The notes under the pieces: generated by a model
The model's input: only the letters and a program-made list of their open reading frames with translations
What the model was told of the DNA's origin: nothing
The model's database searches: none
Made by a program: the position numbers and the translations under genes
Assembly: GCA_046594105.1 (NCBI GenBank)
Contig: JBKJQB010000090.1
Location: forward strand, 1-44,508
Direction: 5' to 3'
Source: JBDSGC01 sp046594105
Lineage (GTDB): Bacteria > Acidobacteriota > Thermoanaerobaculia > Gp7-AA8
Length of the DNA: 44,508 nucleotides
In this document: piece by piece, positions 1 through 8,733 of the stretch
Layout: each line of letters starts with the position of its first letter
How positions within the stretch are numbered: position 1 is the stretch's first letter

Positions 1-38
1 AAGCCGGCGGACCGGCCGGCAAGGATGCCGGCGCTCCG
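1..38 (-). repeat. dispersed palindromic repeat, copy A
   Basis: Read on the minus strand this is CGGAGCGCCGGC followed by ATCCTTGCCGGC and CCGGTCCGCCGGC. The same arrangement of GCCGGC palindromes recurs at 7049-7098 and 13503-13552, always between genes. It is cut by the window edge. The rest of 1-188 holds no gene that I can see. Confidence 0.6.
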
Positions 39-148
39 TTCGCTCCGCTCAGAAAAACCACGAAGCGCACGTTCATCGCCCACTCATCGGCTCATCGCTC
101 TTTCCCAGCTTCCAGGATGACGGGGGGCGGAGCGCTGCCGGAAGGGGG

Positions 149-187
149 TTTCTGGTTTCTGCTTTCTGGTTTCTGCTTTCTGGTTTC
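149..187. repeat. heptamer array (TTTCTGG units)
   Basis: About five and a half copies of a 7-bp unit TTTCTGG or TTTCTGC lie directly after the stop codon of the minus-strand gene at 189-1322. The same heptamer occurs at 6795, 10907, 34672, 34741, 36988 and 37106. Confidence 0.8.
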
Positions 188-188
188 A

Positions 189-1322
189 CTACGCCGTGAT
201 CTTCTCCAGCGTGGCCTTCTGGTCGGAGATGAACCGGAAGACGTCCACTTTGCCGGCGGAGTCGAGGTGCTGGGAGACTTCGAAGAGCTGGACGGAGAGC
301 AGCGTGTTCAAACCTTCATCGAGCACGGCTTTGCGCCGCTCAAAGGGAAGCTCGGAGATATTGGCGATGAGCATGTTTTCGTCGAAGCGGCCATATTGGT
401 CGAAGAACACGCCGCTCCACAGATCGTCGCTCTCCGAGTTCTGCAGGGCGGTCATGAAGATGTCGCGGGCCGGCTCGTCGCCCACCGCCCGCACCAGCGA
501 TTCGTAAAGCCGCCCGAACATGTCGTTGTACGTGGAAATGACCTTCAGCAACTCCGGCGAGTCCTCCACATCGAGGAAAACCGGGCGGAACGTCTTCTCC
601 TCGGCGGCCACCTCGATCAGCCGGGCGGTGATCAGCTGGAACAGGATCCGGGTGACCTCGAACTCCGTCAGCTCCGACTTGCCGATCAGCTCGCGCACGG
701 TTCGCTTGCCGTCGAGGTTGTTGTAGACCGAAACCTCGTGCTCGCTCATCTCCAGATCGTGAAAGTCGGGCGTCGTCCCCGGGACTTTCATGAAGATCAT
801 GTCCAGTCCGGTGATCTTTTCGCCGATCCGCGCCGACTCATCGAGCCGGCGGATGCCTTCCATGATCACGCTGGAGGTGTTGATCGAGAGCACGATGCGC
901 TCATTGGCCAGCTCGTCGACGGCATCGCCGAACGCAAAGAGCCCACCCTTCCAGGCGAAGAGTGAATAGATGATCTCCAGGGCCTGATTCTTGACTCCCC
1001 ACCACAGATCCTTGGGAGAGAGCGCTCCCATCTGCACCAGCAGCTTGCCGTGGCGCATCTGGGGTGTGACGCGCTGTTTGGACTCCTCGTATTGCGCGCG
1101 GGTGATCTTGCCATTGCGCAGCAGGAACTGTCCGAGGGAGTGCTCGGGCGAGTTGGAAACGGCGAAGATGATGTCGCCGTCAGTCCAGTGGATGGCCCGC
1201 TCCATGTCGCCGTTGCGGACCAGGAGCTTGCCCGAGCCGCGGATCATCGACACAAAACTCATCACATCCGGAAGAGGAATGCGTGAGAGATCGCCCTGGA
1301 GAATCGGTGTAAGTTCCGGCAT
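189..1322 (-). CDS. DUF4388 domain protein
   Basis: This 377-residue protein starts with a DUF4388-type domain at roughly residues 5-110: LQGDLSRIPLPDVMSF, then GSGKLLVRNGDMERAIHW, then GDIIFA. Such domains occur in PatA-like and other signalling proteins of Acidobacteriota and Deltaproteobacteria. The next part, LGQFLLRNGKIT and YEESKQR, resembles the GspE N-terminal-like segment often joined to DUF4388. The C-terminal half (about 210-377) is helical and I do not recognise it. There is no signal peptide or membrane segment, so a cytoplasmic signalling or adaptor role is likely. It lies 106 bp downstream of the cysteine desulfurase on the same strand, and its 3' end abuts a heptamer array. 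Family assignment is fairly secure; the biochemical role is unknown. Confidence 0.75.
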   Translation of the reverse strand: MPELTPILQGDLSRIPLPDVMSFVSMIRGSGKLLVRNGDMERAIHWTDGDIIFAVSNSPEHSLGQFLLRNGKITRAQYEESKQRVTPQMRHGKLLVQMGALSPKDLWWGVKNQALEIIYSLFAWKGGLFAFGDAVDELANERIVLSINTSSVIMEGIRRLDESARIGEKITGLDMIFMKVPGTTPDFHDLEMSEHEVSVYNNLDGKRTVRELIGKSELTEFEVTRILFQLITARLIEVAAEEKTFRPVFLDVEDSPELLKVISTYNDMFGRLYESLVRAVGDEPARDIFMTALQNSESDDLWSGVFFDQYGRFDENMLIANISELPFERRKAVLDEGLNTLLSVQLFEVSQHLDSAGKVDVFRFISDQKATLEKITA

Positions 1323-1428
1323 GCCCGCCCGCGGATCACTGTGTCAAACATCGGCGCGGGGAGCAACTTATTTCAACGTGGTTGGGAGAATCCATCGCGT
1401 GAGCGAATGAGTTCCGCCCGCAACCTTG

Positions 1429-2646
1429 TCAGGGAACGCCGGCACGTCCCGTCCCGTCGGGCCTCGACGCTTCGTTCTGCCGGAGCGCCTTGGGAACGAT
1501 GGCCACGAGCAGCTCGACCACGCGCTCCATCTCCTCGCTCGTGGTGAAGCGGCTCGCTGAGAATCGCACCGTGCTCCTGGCCTCCTGAGGGGTCATGCCC
1601 ATCGCCAGCAGCACGCTGCTCGGCTCAATCCGGCCGGACGAGCATGCCGATCCCGTGGACACCGCGACTCCTTCCAGGTCCAGCCCGATGACGATCCCCT
1701 CGGCGTCAGCCCCGCGGAAGGTGACGCTGCTGGTGTTCGGAACCCGCCTGGCCTCCGCCCCGGTGATAGCCACGTTGATGGCCCCGTTGATGGCCCCGTT
1801 GATCGCAACGTCCAGCCGCTCGCGCAACTCTGCCTCGAAGCGGTCGCGGCGCGCGGCCATCTCACCGCGAAACCCGCCGCCGGCCGCCAGTCCCGCGGCC
1901 ACGCCGAAGGCGATCGCCAGCGGAACGTTCTCCGTGCCCGCCCGCCGCCGCCGCTCCTGCGCGCCGCCGAGCAGCAGGCGATCGAGAACGATCGACTGGC
2001 GGACCCACAGCGCGCCGATGCCTTTCGGCGCGTGCAGCTTGTGCGCGGAGAGCGCGAGCGTGTCCACGCCCAGACGTTCCACGTCGAGATCGATCTTGCC
2101 GGCCGCCTGCACCGCATCGCAGTGCAGGTGAATGTTCCGCTGGGCACATCCCTTGGCCACGTCGACGACCGGCTGCAACACTCCCGTCTCGTTGTTCGCC
2201 AGCATCATGGCCACCAGGCGGGTGTTCGGTTGAATGGCGGCCAGCACTGCTTCCGCGGAGACCTCCCCGCTGCGTGAGGGCGCCACCGTCGTCACCTCGT
2301 GCCCTCGCCTGGCAGCCTCGGCAATCGGTTCCAGGACGGAGGGATGCTCGATCGCCGTTGTGACAATGTGATGACGACCGGTGCTGCCGAGCGCGCCGAA
2401 GATCGCGGCGTTGTTAGACTCGGTGCCGCCGCTGGTGAACACGATCTCGCGGGCGGAGGCGCCGATCAGACCGGCCACCGACTCGCGCGCTTCCTCGATC
2501 CTGCGACGGGCTGTCTGGCCCTCTCTGTGTATGCTGGAAGCATTGCCATAGACATCGCGCAACGACTCCTGCAGCGCCTCCAGCACTGCCGGGTGGAGGG
2601 CGGTCGTCGCGTTGTTGTCGAGGTAGATGCGCATCGATCGATCCAT
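1429..2646 (-). CDS. cysteine desulfurase, NifS/IscS family
   Basis: A PLP-dependent class V aminotransferase-fold enzyme of 405 residues that converts cysteine to alanine and passes persulfide sulfur to Fe-S cluster or thiolation pathways. YLDNNATT opens the fold, TSGGTESNN and the EH at about 100-101 contact PLP, the Schiff-base lysine is K203 in LSAHKLHAPKG, and the catalytic loop cysteine is C335 in STGSACSSG. That loop matches the NifS/IscS group rather than SufS. A 12-bp tandem duplication adds INGA units at about 282-291. The start at 2646 has AGGGG upstream; an alternative ATG four codons later (2634) gives the more typical MRIYLDNN. It diverges from the GWxTD gene with only 14 bp between start codons. 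No iscU, iscA or iscR is adjacent, so I do not choose between iscS and nifS. Confidence 0.92.
   Translation of the reverse strand: MDRSMRIYLDNNATTALHPAVLEALQESLRDVYGNASSIHREGQTARRRIEEARESVAGLIGASAREIVFTSGGTESNNAAIFGALGSTGRHHIVTTAIEHPSVLEPIAEAARRGHEVTTVAPSRSGEVSAEAVLAAIQPNTRLVAMMLANNETGVLQPVVDVAKGCAQRNIHLHCDAVQAAGKIDLDVERLGVDTLALSAHKLHAPKGIGALWVRQSIVLDRLLLGGAQERRRRAGTENVPLAIAFGVAAGLAAGGGFRGEMAARRDRFEAELRERLDVAINGAINGAINVAITGAEARRVPNTSSVTFRGADAEGIVIGLDLEGVAVSTGSACSSGRIEPSSVLLAMGMTPQEARSTVRFSASRFTTSEEMERVVELLVAIVPKALRQNEASRPDGTGRAGVP
1774..1797. repeat. 12-bp in-frame tandem repeat inside cysteine desulfurase
   Basis: GTTGATGGCCCC occurs twice head to tail (1774-1785, 1786-1797) with partial units on both sides. 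Because the unit is 12 bp, the frame is kept and the protein gains repeated I-N-G-A blocks in a loop before the conserved PNTSSVTF strand. Confidence 0.85.
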
Positions 2647-2660
2647 TCACGAGGCCCCTA

Positions 2661-5306
2661 ATGAAGAGGATTTCTCTCGTCGTCCTTCTGGCCGTTGTCA
2701 CCGTCACGAACGCCTTTCCGCAAACGAACAATCCTCCCGCGCCGAAGGACCCGGTCTCCGCCCCTGCCCCGCCGCCCCCCGGTATCGCCAAAGCGGCTCC
2801 GCAGGATCCCGGCATCCGCAAGCTCTCGCGCCGCGAACGGAAGGACCGCATCAAGAGCCTGGGGAACGAGTACCGTCAATTCCTCACCGATGTCGAGCCC
2901 ATCATGCAGCCGTCCGAGCTCGATACGTTCCTGATCCTGGAGACCGACCCGCAGCGCGAAATCTACATCACCGAGTTCTGGCGTCGCCGCGATCGGGCTC
3001 AAGGCACCACCAATCGCGCCTTTCGCGACCAGTACTACGAGCGCCTGGAAACGGCCAAAGAGGATTTCAAGAACGTCTCGTCGGATCGCAGCCGCATCCT
3101 GCTCATCCACGGGCTTCCGGCGGAGCGCCTGATCGTCGACTGCAGCAAGTTTCTCGTTCCGATCGAGATCTGGACGTACGTGTTCATCCCGGGATTCGGT
3201 CACGAGGTACGGTTCCTCTTCTACGTGCCGCGCAACGGCGTGGAGTTCCGTCTGTGGACTCCGATCAATCCCGACGCGATGCAGGAGTTGCTGTCCCCCG
3301 ACGCCGTCGGTTCCTCGTTCCAGCCAGGGGATGCCCTGCATACGGTCTTCGGGGCGGTCGGCCCCGGGACCAGCGTGACCAACCTCCAGATGCAGTGCCG
3401 CTACGGCGACGAGGTTCTGAAGGCGATCACCGCCTCGCAGATCAACAAGTCCGGCCTCAGCCGCATCTTCGAGCCGCCGCCGGTGAACGAAGAAGACGTG
3501 CACAAAATCCTCCGCTCGGTGGTTCTGGCCGACCCACAGGCGCCCCGGCTCGATTCTGAGTTCAGCGTCCAGTTCCCGGCGAAACAGGGAAGCCGCACCG
3601 ACGCTGAGATCACCATCCTGGTGCCTCGCTCGCAACTGACGGCCAAGGACGTCAACGGCACCAGGCTCTACAGCCTCGACGTCACCGGCGAGGTGCTGAA
3701 GGACGACGCTCTGTTCGAGAACTACCGCTACCGCTTCGACTATCCCGGCGATCTCAGCTCGGAGAAAGTGGCCATCGTCCTCGACCGCTTTCTGCGGCCC
3801 GCCGACTACACCGCGCGGGTTCGGGTCAAAGACATCCACTCCGGCGCGGAATCGATCGTCGAGAAAAAGATCACCGTCCCGGAGATCTTCGACACACCGG
3901 AGCAGCGCAAACAGAAAGAGAGCGCCCAGTCCACCCTGGGGCAGATCAAGGACGATGTGGAGTCGGGCGCCACAAGGCTGCGCATCGTGCCCCTGACCGA
4001 TGACCTGCTCAGCGGCGTGCAGCACATCGAGACCATCGCCTCCGGCAGCGACATCGCGGCGGTGGAGTTTTATCTCGACGGCAGGAAGGTGATGACCAAG
4101 CGCCAGCCTCCCTACACCCTCGATCTCGACTTCGGCAATGTTCCTCAGGTCCGTCGCATCCGTGCCGTCGCCTTGAACGCGAACGGGGAGCCCATCACCG
4201 GCGACGAGATCCACGTCAATACCGGCAACGATCCGTTCCGGGTCCGCATCGTTTCCCCCCGCGTCGCCTTCAAGCTGCATGGCCGGACCCGGATCGAGAT
4301 GAGCGTCAGCGTTCCGGAAAGCAAGAAGATCGATCACGTCGATCTGTTCCTCAACACCACGCGTGTGGCCTCGCTGTTCGATCCGCCATGGGTGCAGACC
4401 ATCGACATCCCGGTCACCGAAGGTGTCGGTTACCTGCGCGCCGTGGCCACGCTCAAGGACGATCCGCAGCCGCCGGTGGAAGACCTGGTGATGATCAACA
4501 CGCCGCAGTTCATGGAGGAGGTCAACGTCCACCTCGTCGAGTTGCCCACCACGGTGCTCCGCAACGGCCGTCCGGTGAACGACCTGGTGGAAGCCTCCTT
4601 CAAGGTTCTCGACGAAGGCAAGCCGGTCAAGGTGGCCAAGTTCGATCACGTCACCAACCTGCCGCTCTCGCTTGGGTTGGCCATCGACACCTCCGGATCG
4701 ATGCAGCCGCGGATGGCCGAGGCGCAGAAGGCTGCTTCGCAGTTTCTGAGCAACGTCATGCGCAAGGGCGACCGGGCCTTCCTGGTGTCCTTCGATACCC
4801 AGCCGCAGCTGATCCAGCGATGGTCGTCGCACCTCGCCGACGTGAACGCCGGCCTGGCCAAACTGCGCGCCGAGGAATCTACCGCCCTGTACGACGCTGT
4901 GGTCTATTCGCTCTACAACTTCCTCGGCGTGAAGGGGCAGCGGGCCCTGGTGCTCCTGACGGATGGCAAAGACACCGCATCCAAGTTTTCGTTCGATCAG
5001 GCCGTCGAGTACGCACGCCGGGCAGCCGTGCCCGTCTATGCCATCGGCATCGGAATCCGGCAGACGGAAGTGGATGTCCGCTACAAGCTCGGCCGCTTCT
5101 GCACTGAGACCGGCGGCAACGCCTACTACATCGAAACCGCCTCCGACCTGGGACGCATCTACACCGATATCCAGAACGAGCTGCGCTCCCAATACATCCT
5201 GGGCTTCTATCCCCCCGAGGGAGTGAAACCAGGATCGAAGTGGCGCGAGGTAGCGGTGCAGGTCGGCGGAGGAAAAGCGAAGACCATCCGCGGGTACTAC
5301 CCGTAG
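2661..5306 (+). CDS. secreted GWxTD domain and VWFA-related protein
   Basis: An 881-residue exported protein with a signal peptide (about 1-20, MKRISLVVLLAVVTVTNAF), a proline-rich linker, and a GWxTD-type region (about 50-240: YITEFWRRRD, ILLIHGLP, EIWTYVF). The middle carries beta-sandwich segments. The C-terminal von Willebrand A domain (about 610-870) is of the acidobacterial VWFA-related type. Its metal-ion-adhesion site is intact in its first loop, DTSGS at 676-680, with a later STALYDAV and LTDGKDT. This domain pairing is typical of Acidobacteriota. The function of the family is not established; a periplasmic or surface protein-binding role is inferred from the A domain. GAGG lies about 7 bases before the ATG. 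The reverse strand is also open over most of this gene, but that frame has no recognisable domain. Confidence 0.88.
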   Translation: MKRISLVVLLAVVTVTNAFPQTNNPPAPKDPVSAPAPPPPGIAKAAPQDPGIRKLSRRERKDRIKSLGNEYRQFLTDVEPIMQPSELDTFLILETDPQREIYITEFWRRRDRAQGTTNRAFRDQYYERLETAKEDFKNVSSDRSRILLIHGLPAERLIVDCSKFLVPIEIWTYVFIPGFGHEVRFLFYVPRNGVEFRLWTPINPDAMQELLSPDAVGSSFQPGDALHTVFGAVGPGTSVTNLQMQCRYGDEVLKAITASQINKSGLSRIFEPPPVNEEDVHKILRSVVLADPQAPRLDSEFSVQFPAKQGSRTDAEITILVPRSQLTAKDVNGTRLYSLDVTGEVLKDDALFENYRYRFDYPGDLSSEKVAIVLDRFLRPADYTARVRVKDIHSGAESIVEKKITVPEIFDTPEQRKQKESAQSTLGQIKDDVESGATRLRIVPLTDDLLSGVQHIETIASGSDIAAVEFYLDGRKVMTKRQPPYTLDLDFGNVPQVRRIRAVALNANGEPITGDEIHVNTGNDPFRVRIVSPRVAFKLHGRTRIEMSVSVPESKKIDHVDLFLNTTRVASLFDPPWVQTIDIPVTEGVGYLRAVATLKDDPQPPVEDLVMINTPQFMEEVNVHLVELPTTVLRNGRPVNDLVEASFKVLDEGKPVKVAKFDHVTNLPLSLGLAIDTSGSMQPRMAEAQKAASQFLSNVMRKGDRAFLVSFDTQPQLIQRWSSHLADVNAGLAKLRAEESTALYDAVVYSLYNFLGVKGQRALVLLTDGKDTASKFSFDQAVEYARRAAVPVYAIGIGIRQTEVDVRYKLGRFCTETGGNAYYIETASDLGRIYTDIQNELRSQYILGFYPPEGVKPGSKWREVAVQVGGGKAKTIRGYYP

Positions 5307-5401
5307 GAGAAACCAGAAGGCAGAAGGGTCGAGGGTAGAAGGCGGGAGTGAAGATTCAATTCCGTCATCAGAAGCCGCGCAGACGGCGAGGCCGTGCTCT
5401 T

Positions 5402-5449
5402 CCATCGAGAGTCCTTCTCCCCGTGCGCGGGGAGAAGGACTCTCGATGG
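5402..5449. terminator. long perfect hairpin between convergent genes
   Basis: A 21-bp perfect inverted repeat (5402-5422 with 5429-5449; arm begins CCATCGAGAGTCC) surrounds a 6-base loop GTGCGC. It sits between the plus-strand gene ending at 5306 and the minus-strand gene ending at 5535, so a bidirectional terminator is plausible. There is no U-tract on either side, and it could equally be a REP-type element. The flanking sequence at 5307-5345 looks like a decayed heptamer array. Confidence 0.6.
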
Positions 5450-5534
5450 GGAGCTCCCGTTTCTCACTATCAATCGCTGCGTCTCACGCAGTGCCCCCGG
5501 GTTGTGGAGGAAGATCGCGGCGCTTTCGCTGTCC

Positions 5535-5918
5535 CTACATCCAGCCCAGTCTTCGAACGGCCCCGAACACGAGGTAGCCGCCGAGGATGACGACGAAGAT
5601 GCCGAAGGTGAGGCGGAGCCAGGGGCCGTCCACCCGGTTGGCGGCGAAGGCACCCACTCCCCCGCCGACGATCATCGCGGCGGCGATGATCAACGCCGCG
5701 TGGAAATCGACGTTCCCGTTCCGGTAGTACTCGATGACGGCGGCGATCCCGATGGGCGGCAGGAGAACGGCCAGACTGGTTCCCGTGGCGCGATGCTGGC
5801 TGAATCCGCCCCAGTAGATCAGCGCGGGGACGATCACGATTCCGCCGCCGATCCCGAAGAATCCCGAGGCGATCCCACCGACCAGTCCGATCAGGATGTA
5901 GCGCATCACCGCAGGCAT
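5535..5918 (-). CDS. half-size TauE/SafE (TSUP) membrane protein
   Basis: A 127-residue hydrophobic protein with about four membrane segments. The start, IGLVGGIASGFFGIGGGIVIVP, carries the glycine-rich signature of the TauE/SafE sulfite or organic-anion exporter family; the following TGTSLAVLLPP also fits. Full-length members have about 250 residues in two repeats, so this is a single-repeat form, known in some bacteria and probably acting as a homodimer. I see no broken second half downstream. It lies 26 bp after lgt on the same strand and is probably co-transcribed. The substrate cannot be read from sequence. Confidence 0.8.
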   Translation of the reverse strand: MPAVMRYILIGLVGGIASGFFGIGGGIVIVPALIYWGGFSQHRATGTSLAVLLPPIGIAAVIEYYRNGNVDFHAALIIAAAMIVGGGVGAFAANRVDGPWLRLTFGIFVVILGGYLVFGAVRRLGWM

Positions 5919-5944
5919 CGAGCTCCTCCAGCTCCGTGACGGTT

Positions 5945-6742
5945 TCAGGCCGCTGCTTCGATCACCGTGTCGCCCCGCGCGGTCAGAAACGCTCCGACCA
6001 TGATGAGGATGAGGCTGATCAGCTGCGCGATGGTGAAGGGTCCTAGAAAACGGTCGTCTTTGGCTCGAACGATCTCCACCAGAAATCGCTCGATGCCCAT
6101 CATCACCAGAAAGAGGCCGAAGACCCGCCCTTTGGGATGCGGCTCCCGGCTCACCCTCATCAGGATGAAGAACATGATCAGCGCCGCGGCCGATTCGTAG
6201 AGCTGCGTGGGATGAACGCGGAGCACCTGATCGGCAGCGATGGAGGGATCGACGTGCGCCCCGAAATTCCGGAGCTCATACGCGGTAGTGGGAGGCGAGC
6301 CTTTGGGGAAGGCGATGCCGACCCAGGAGTCGGTGGGACGGCCGTAGTCGTCGCCGACCAGGAAGCACCCGATCCGGCCCAGCGCGTAGCCGATGGCCAG
6401 CCCCGGCGAGGATGCGTCGGTGGCGGTGAGATAGTCGATCTTCTGGATCAGTAGATAGGCGGAGCAGGCCAGCATCCCGCCGATCAGGCCTCCGTACCAG
6501 ACCAGACCGGCACGATCGAACAGCAGATGCCAGTCGCGGAAAAGGATTGCGTAGTAAATCTTGGCGCCAGCGATCCCGCCGAGCGCGGCACCCATGACGA
6601 TGGACGACGCCGCGTCATCGGCCAGGCCGTACCGGCGGAACTGCCTGGTGAGAACCCATCCGCCGATCACGAAGGCCAGAAACATCATCAGGCCGAAGGT
6701 GGTGATCTCGAAGGAGCCGATTTTCAGGAGGGTCGGATACAT
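5945..6742 (-). CDS. lgt: prolipoprotein diacylglyceryl transferase
   Basis: A 265-residue inner-membrane enzyme that moves a diacylglyceryl group from phosphatidylglycerol to the lipobox cysteine of prolipoproteins. It has about seven membrane segments, the YGGLIGG region in place of the common HGGL, the signature GYALGRIGCFLVGDDYGRPT with the essential arginine, then HPTQLYES and the C-terminal GIERFLVEIVR. Length and motif order fit Lgt; the GDDYG variant of the signature is frequent outside Proteobacteria. The first ATG gives the usual start MYPTLLKIGSFEI. It leads a probable two-gene unit with the TauE/SafE protein. Heptamer and hairpin repeats lie immediately upstream. Confidence 0.95.
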   Translation of the reverse strand: MYPTLLKIGSFEITTFGLMMFLAFVIGGWVLTRQFRRYGLADDAASSIVMGAALGGIAGAKIYYAILFRDWHLLFDRAGLVWYGGLIGGMLACSAYLLIQKIDYLTATDASSPGLAIGYALGRIGCFLVGDDYGRPTDSWVGIAFPKGSPPTTAYELRNFGAHVDPSIAADQVLRVHPTQLYESAAALIMFFILMRVSREPHPKGRVFGLFLVMMGIERFLVEIVRAKDDRFLGPFTIAQLISLILIMVGAFLTARGDTVIEAAA

Positions 6743-6794
6743 GCGGCGCGAAGGATAGCAGGGTGGGGGGAGGCGGAGGGCGGAAGGAGAACGG

Positions 6795-6837
6795 GAAACC
6801 AGAAACTAGAAACTAGAAACCAGAAACCAGAACCAGG
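6795..6837. repeat. heptamer array (GAAACCA units)
   Basis: About six copies of the 7-bp unit GAAACCA or GAAACTA, upstream of lgt on the plus strand. This is the reverse complement of the array at 149-187. Confidence 0.8.
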
Positions 6838-6884
6838 CGGCGGCAGGAGCGTGGGTGGAAGGCGACGGATCCGACGCTGCGGTG

Positions 6885-7012
6885 GGAATCGCCAACCGTC
6901 ATCCCGAACGGCGTAGGTGGTGGGCGGGAAGTGAAGGATCCGCAATCAGGAGGCGGCGGCCTGCAACAGCCTTGTCGATGCAGATTCTTCGACGTCTGCG
7001 CGGCTTCTAATG
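6885..7012. repeat. hairpin-forming dispersed element, diverged copy
   Basis: The left arm AATCGCCAACCGTCATCC, then GGCGGGAAGTGAAGGATC and GCAATCA, matches the element at 9435-9574 in order and spacing. The right arm (GATGCAGATTCTTCGACG, then GTCTGCGCG) is more decayed. No coding potential. Confidence 0.6.
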
Positions 7013-7048
7013 AACCGTCTCTTGCAGCTCTCGGGAGATTTTGCTGCC

Positions 7049-7098
7049 TTCGGAGCGCCGGCATCCTGCCGGCCGGTCCGCGGGCATCCTGCCCGCAG
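7049..7098 (+). repeat. dispersed palindromic repeat, copy B
   Basis: CGGAGCGCCGGCATCC, then TGCCGGCCGGTCCG, then a second palindrome CGGGCATCCTGCCCG. Same family as copies at 1-38 and 13503-13552. Confidence 0.65.
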
Positions 7099-7191
7099 TG
7101 GGGATGCGTCGGGTGATTGAGTCCCGGAACCAACGAACCCCGTGATGGCATCATCACGTTGACGTCAATGAGCCAGCAACGGAGGAGCCGC

Positions 7192-7278
7192 TCAATCGTC
7201 CCTCCGGGACTTGCTGTTCACTCCCTCGCAAACCCAGGACTGAAGTCCTGGGCTAACGTCAATCGTCCCTCCGGGACT
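7192..7278. repeat. 20-bp direct repeats flanking a 9-bp palindrome
   Basis: TCAATCGTCCCTCCGGGACT occurs at 7192-7211 and again at 7259-7278. Between them lies CCCAGGACT-GA-AGTCCTGGG (7233-7252). The block ends just before the purA stop codon. The inner palindrome belongs to the same type as those at 28427-28447, 28555-28574 and 41315-41334. Confidence 0.75.
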
Positions 7279-7296
7279 GCATCCGGGAGTAGGCGG

Positions 7297-8571
7297 TCAG
7301 ACCTTGATGGTCTCTTCGCGACGCGGTCCCGTCGAGACGATCGAGGCTTTGCACTCGATCTCATCCTCGATGAAACGGATGTAGTCGCGTGCGGCCTTCG
7401 GCAACTGACCGATCGACGTCATCCCCACGGTCGACTGCTTCCAGCCGGGGAAGGTGCGGTACTCCGGTTTGTAGTCGTCGTGTCCCACCGAAAACGCGGG
7501 GAACGTTTTCCAGCGCTCGCCGTGAATGTTGTAGGCGACGCAGACGGGGATCTCGTCGAACTCGTCCAGGACATCGAGTTTGGTCAGGGCCATCGAATCG
7601 AGACCGTTCAGCATCACCGAGGTGCGCAACACCGGGAGATCCAGCCAGCCGGTGCGCCGAGGACGTCCGGTCACGGTACCGAACTCGTTGCCACGCTTGC
7701 GCAGGTGCTCGCCATGAGCGTCGTTCAGCTCCGTGGGGAACGTCCCGCCGCCGACGCGCGTGGTGTAGGCCTTCACCACTCCAAGGACCTGGTGGATGTG
7801 CTTCGGGGCGATCCCCAGGCCGGTGCAGACGCCGCCCACAACGCAGTTCGAGGAGGTCACGAACGGGTAGGTGCCGTGATCGATGTCCAGCATGGTGCCC
7901 TGGGCGCCCTCGAACATCACCCGCTTACCTTCGCGGATCAGGCCGTTGATCAGAACAGTTCCGTTCGTGATGCGCGGAGCGAGCACTTCTCCGTAGCGCG
8001 TGTAGTCGTCGAGCAGCTTCCTCGGATCGAACGTCGGCTTTCCGTACACCGTCGAGAGAACTGAATTCTTCTCCGCGCAGGCGAAGTCGATCTTGGCGCG
8101 CAGCACATCGGGATCGAGAAGATCGGCCACCCGGATTCCGTAGCGGCTGACCTTGGTCTCGTAGGCGGGGCCGATCCCGCGGCCGGTGGTGCCGATCTTG
8201 GCGGCGCCTGCGGCTTCCTCCCGAGCGAGGTCGAGAGCCTTGTGGTACGGAAGAATCACGTGGGCTGAATCGGAGATGCGGAGGTTCTCCTCGATGACCA
8301 CACCGAGGGCCCGCAGTTTCTCGATCTCATCGAGCAGCGCTTCCGGATCGATGACCATCCCGTTTCCGAGCAGGCAGAGCTTGTCGGGATGAAGGATGCC
8401 AGAGGGGATCAGCTTGAGCGAAAAGTGCTGGTCTCCGAATTTGACGGTATGACCGGCATTGTGACCGCCCTGGAATCGGGCCACGACATCGAAGTCCTCG
8501 CAGAGAAGATCGACGATTTTACCCTTGCCTTCGTCGCCCCACTGGGCACCGGTCACGGCCAGATTCTGCAT
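7297..8571 (-). CDS. purA: adenylosuccinate synthetase
   Basis: A 424-residue enzyme that joins IMP and aspartate using GTP, the first step from IMP to AMP. The N-terminal P-loop GDEGKGK contains the catalytic aspartate D13, and GGHNAGHT contains the catalytic histidine H41. Further family motifs are TTGRGIGPAYE, the FEGAQGTMLDIDHGTYPFVT block, and the C-terminal GRPRRTGWLD with TKLDVLD. The length is standard and the first ATG gives the canonical beginning MQNLAVTGAQWGDEG. It stands alone on the minus strand; the cysteine dioxygenase diverges 162 bp away. The last residues, STGPRREETI, match the usual C-terminus. Confidence 0.97.
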   Translation of the reverse strand: MQNLAVTGAQWGDEGKGKIVDLLCEDFDVVARFQGGHNAGHTVKFGDQHFSLKLIPSGILHPDKLCLLGNGMVIDPEALLDEIEKLRALGVVIEENLRISDSAHVILPYHKALDLAREEAAGAAKIGTTGRGIGPAYETKVSRYGIRVADLLDPDVLRAKIDFACAEKNSVLSTVYGKPTFDPRKLLDDYTRYGEVLAPRITNGTVLINGLIREGKRVMFEGAQGTMLDIDHGTYPFVTSSNCVVGGVCTGLGIAPKHIHQVLGVVKAYTTRVGGGTFPTELNDAHGEHLRKRGNEFGTVTGRPRRTGWLDLPVLRTSVMLNGLDSMALTKLDVLDEFDEIPVCVAYNIHGERWKTFPAFSVGHDDYKPEYRTFPGWKQSTVGMTSIGQLPKAARDYIRFIEDEIECKASIVSTGPRREETIKV

Positions 8572-8733
8572 GCGGCGCGGAGCCTAGCACAGGCCACAGG
8601 CCACCGAGGCAACCCGAACCGGAGCGGGTACGATGGTGCGTCGCTGGGGCTCGCGGTCCTTTGCATGCGGGGCGCGAAACTTGCTCCTGCTGTCTGCGGG
8701 CGGTAGAGTTCGAATCGTCGCAAGGAGGGCCGC

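Noticed and set aside
2658..5405. A 915-residue open frame on the minus strand opposite the GWxTD/VWA gene
   Set aside because: It has no recognisable domain and is rich in residues expected from reversed GC-rich codons, while the plus strand encodes a clear secreted protein across the same bases.
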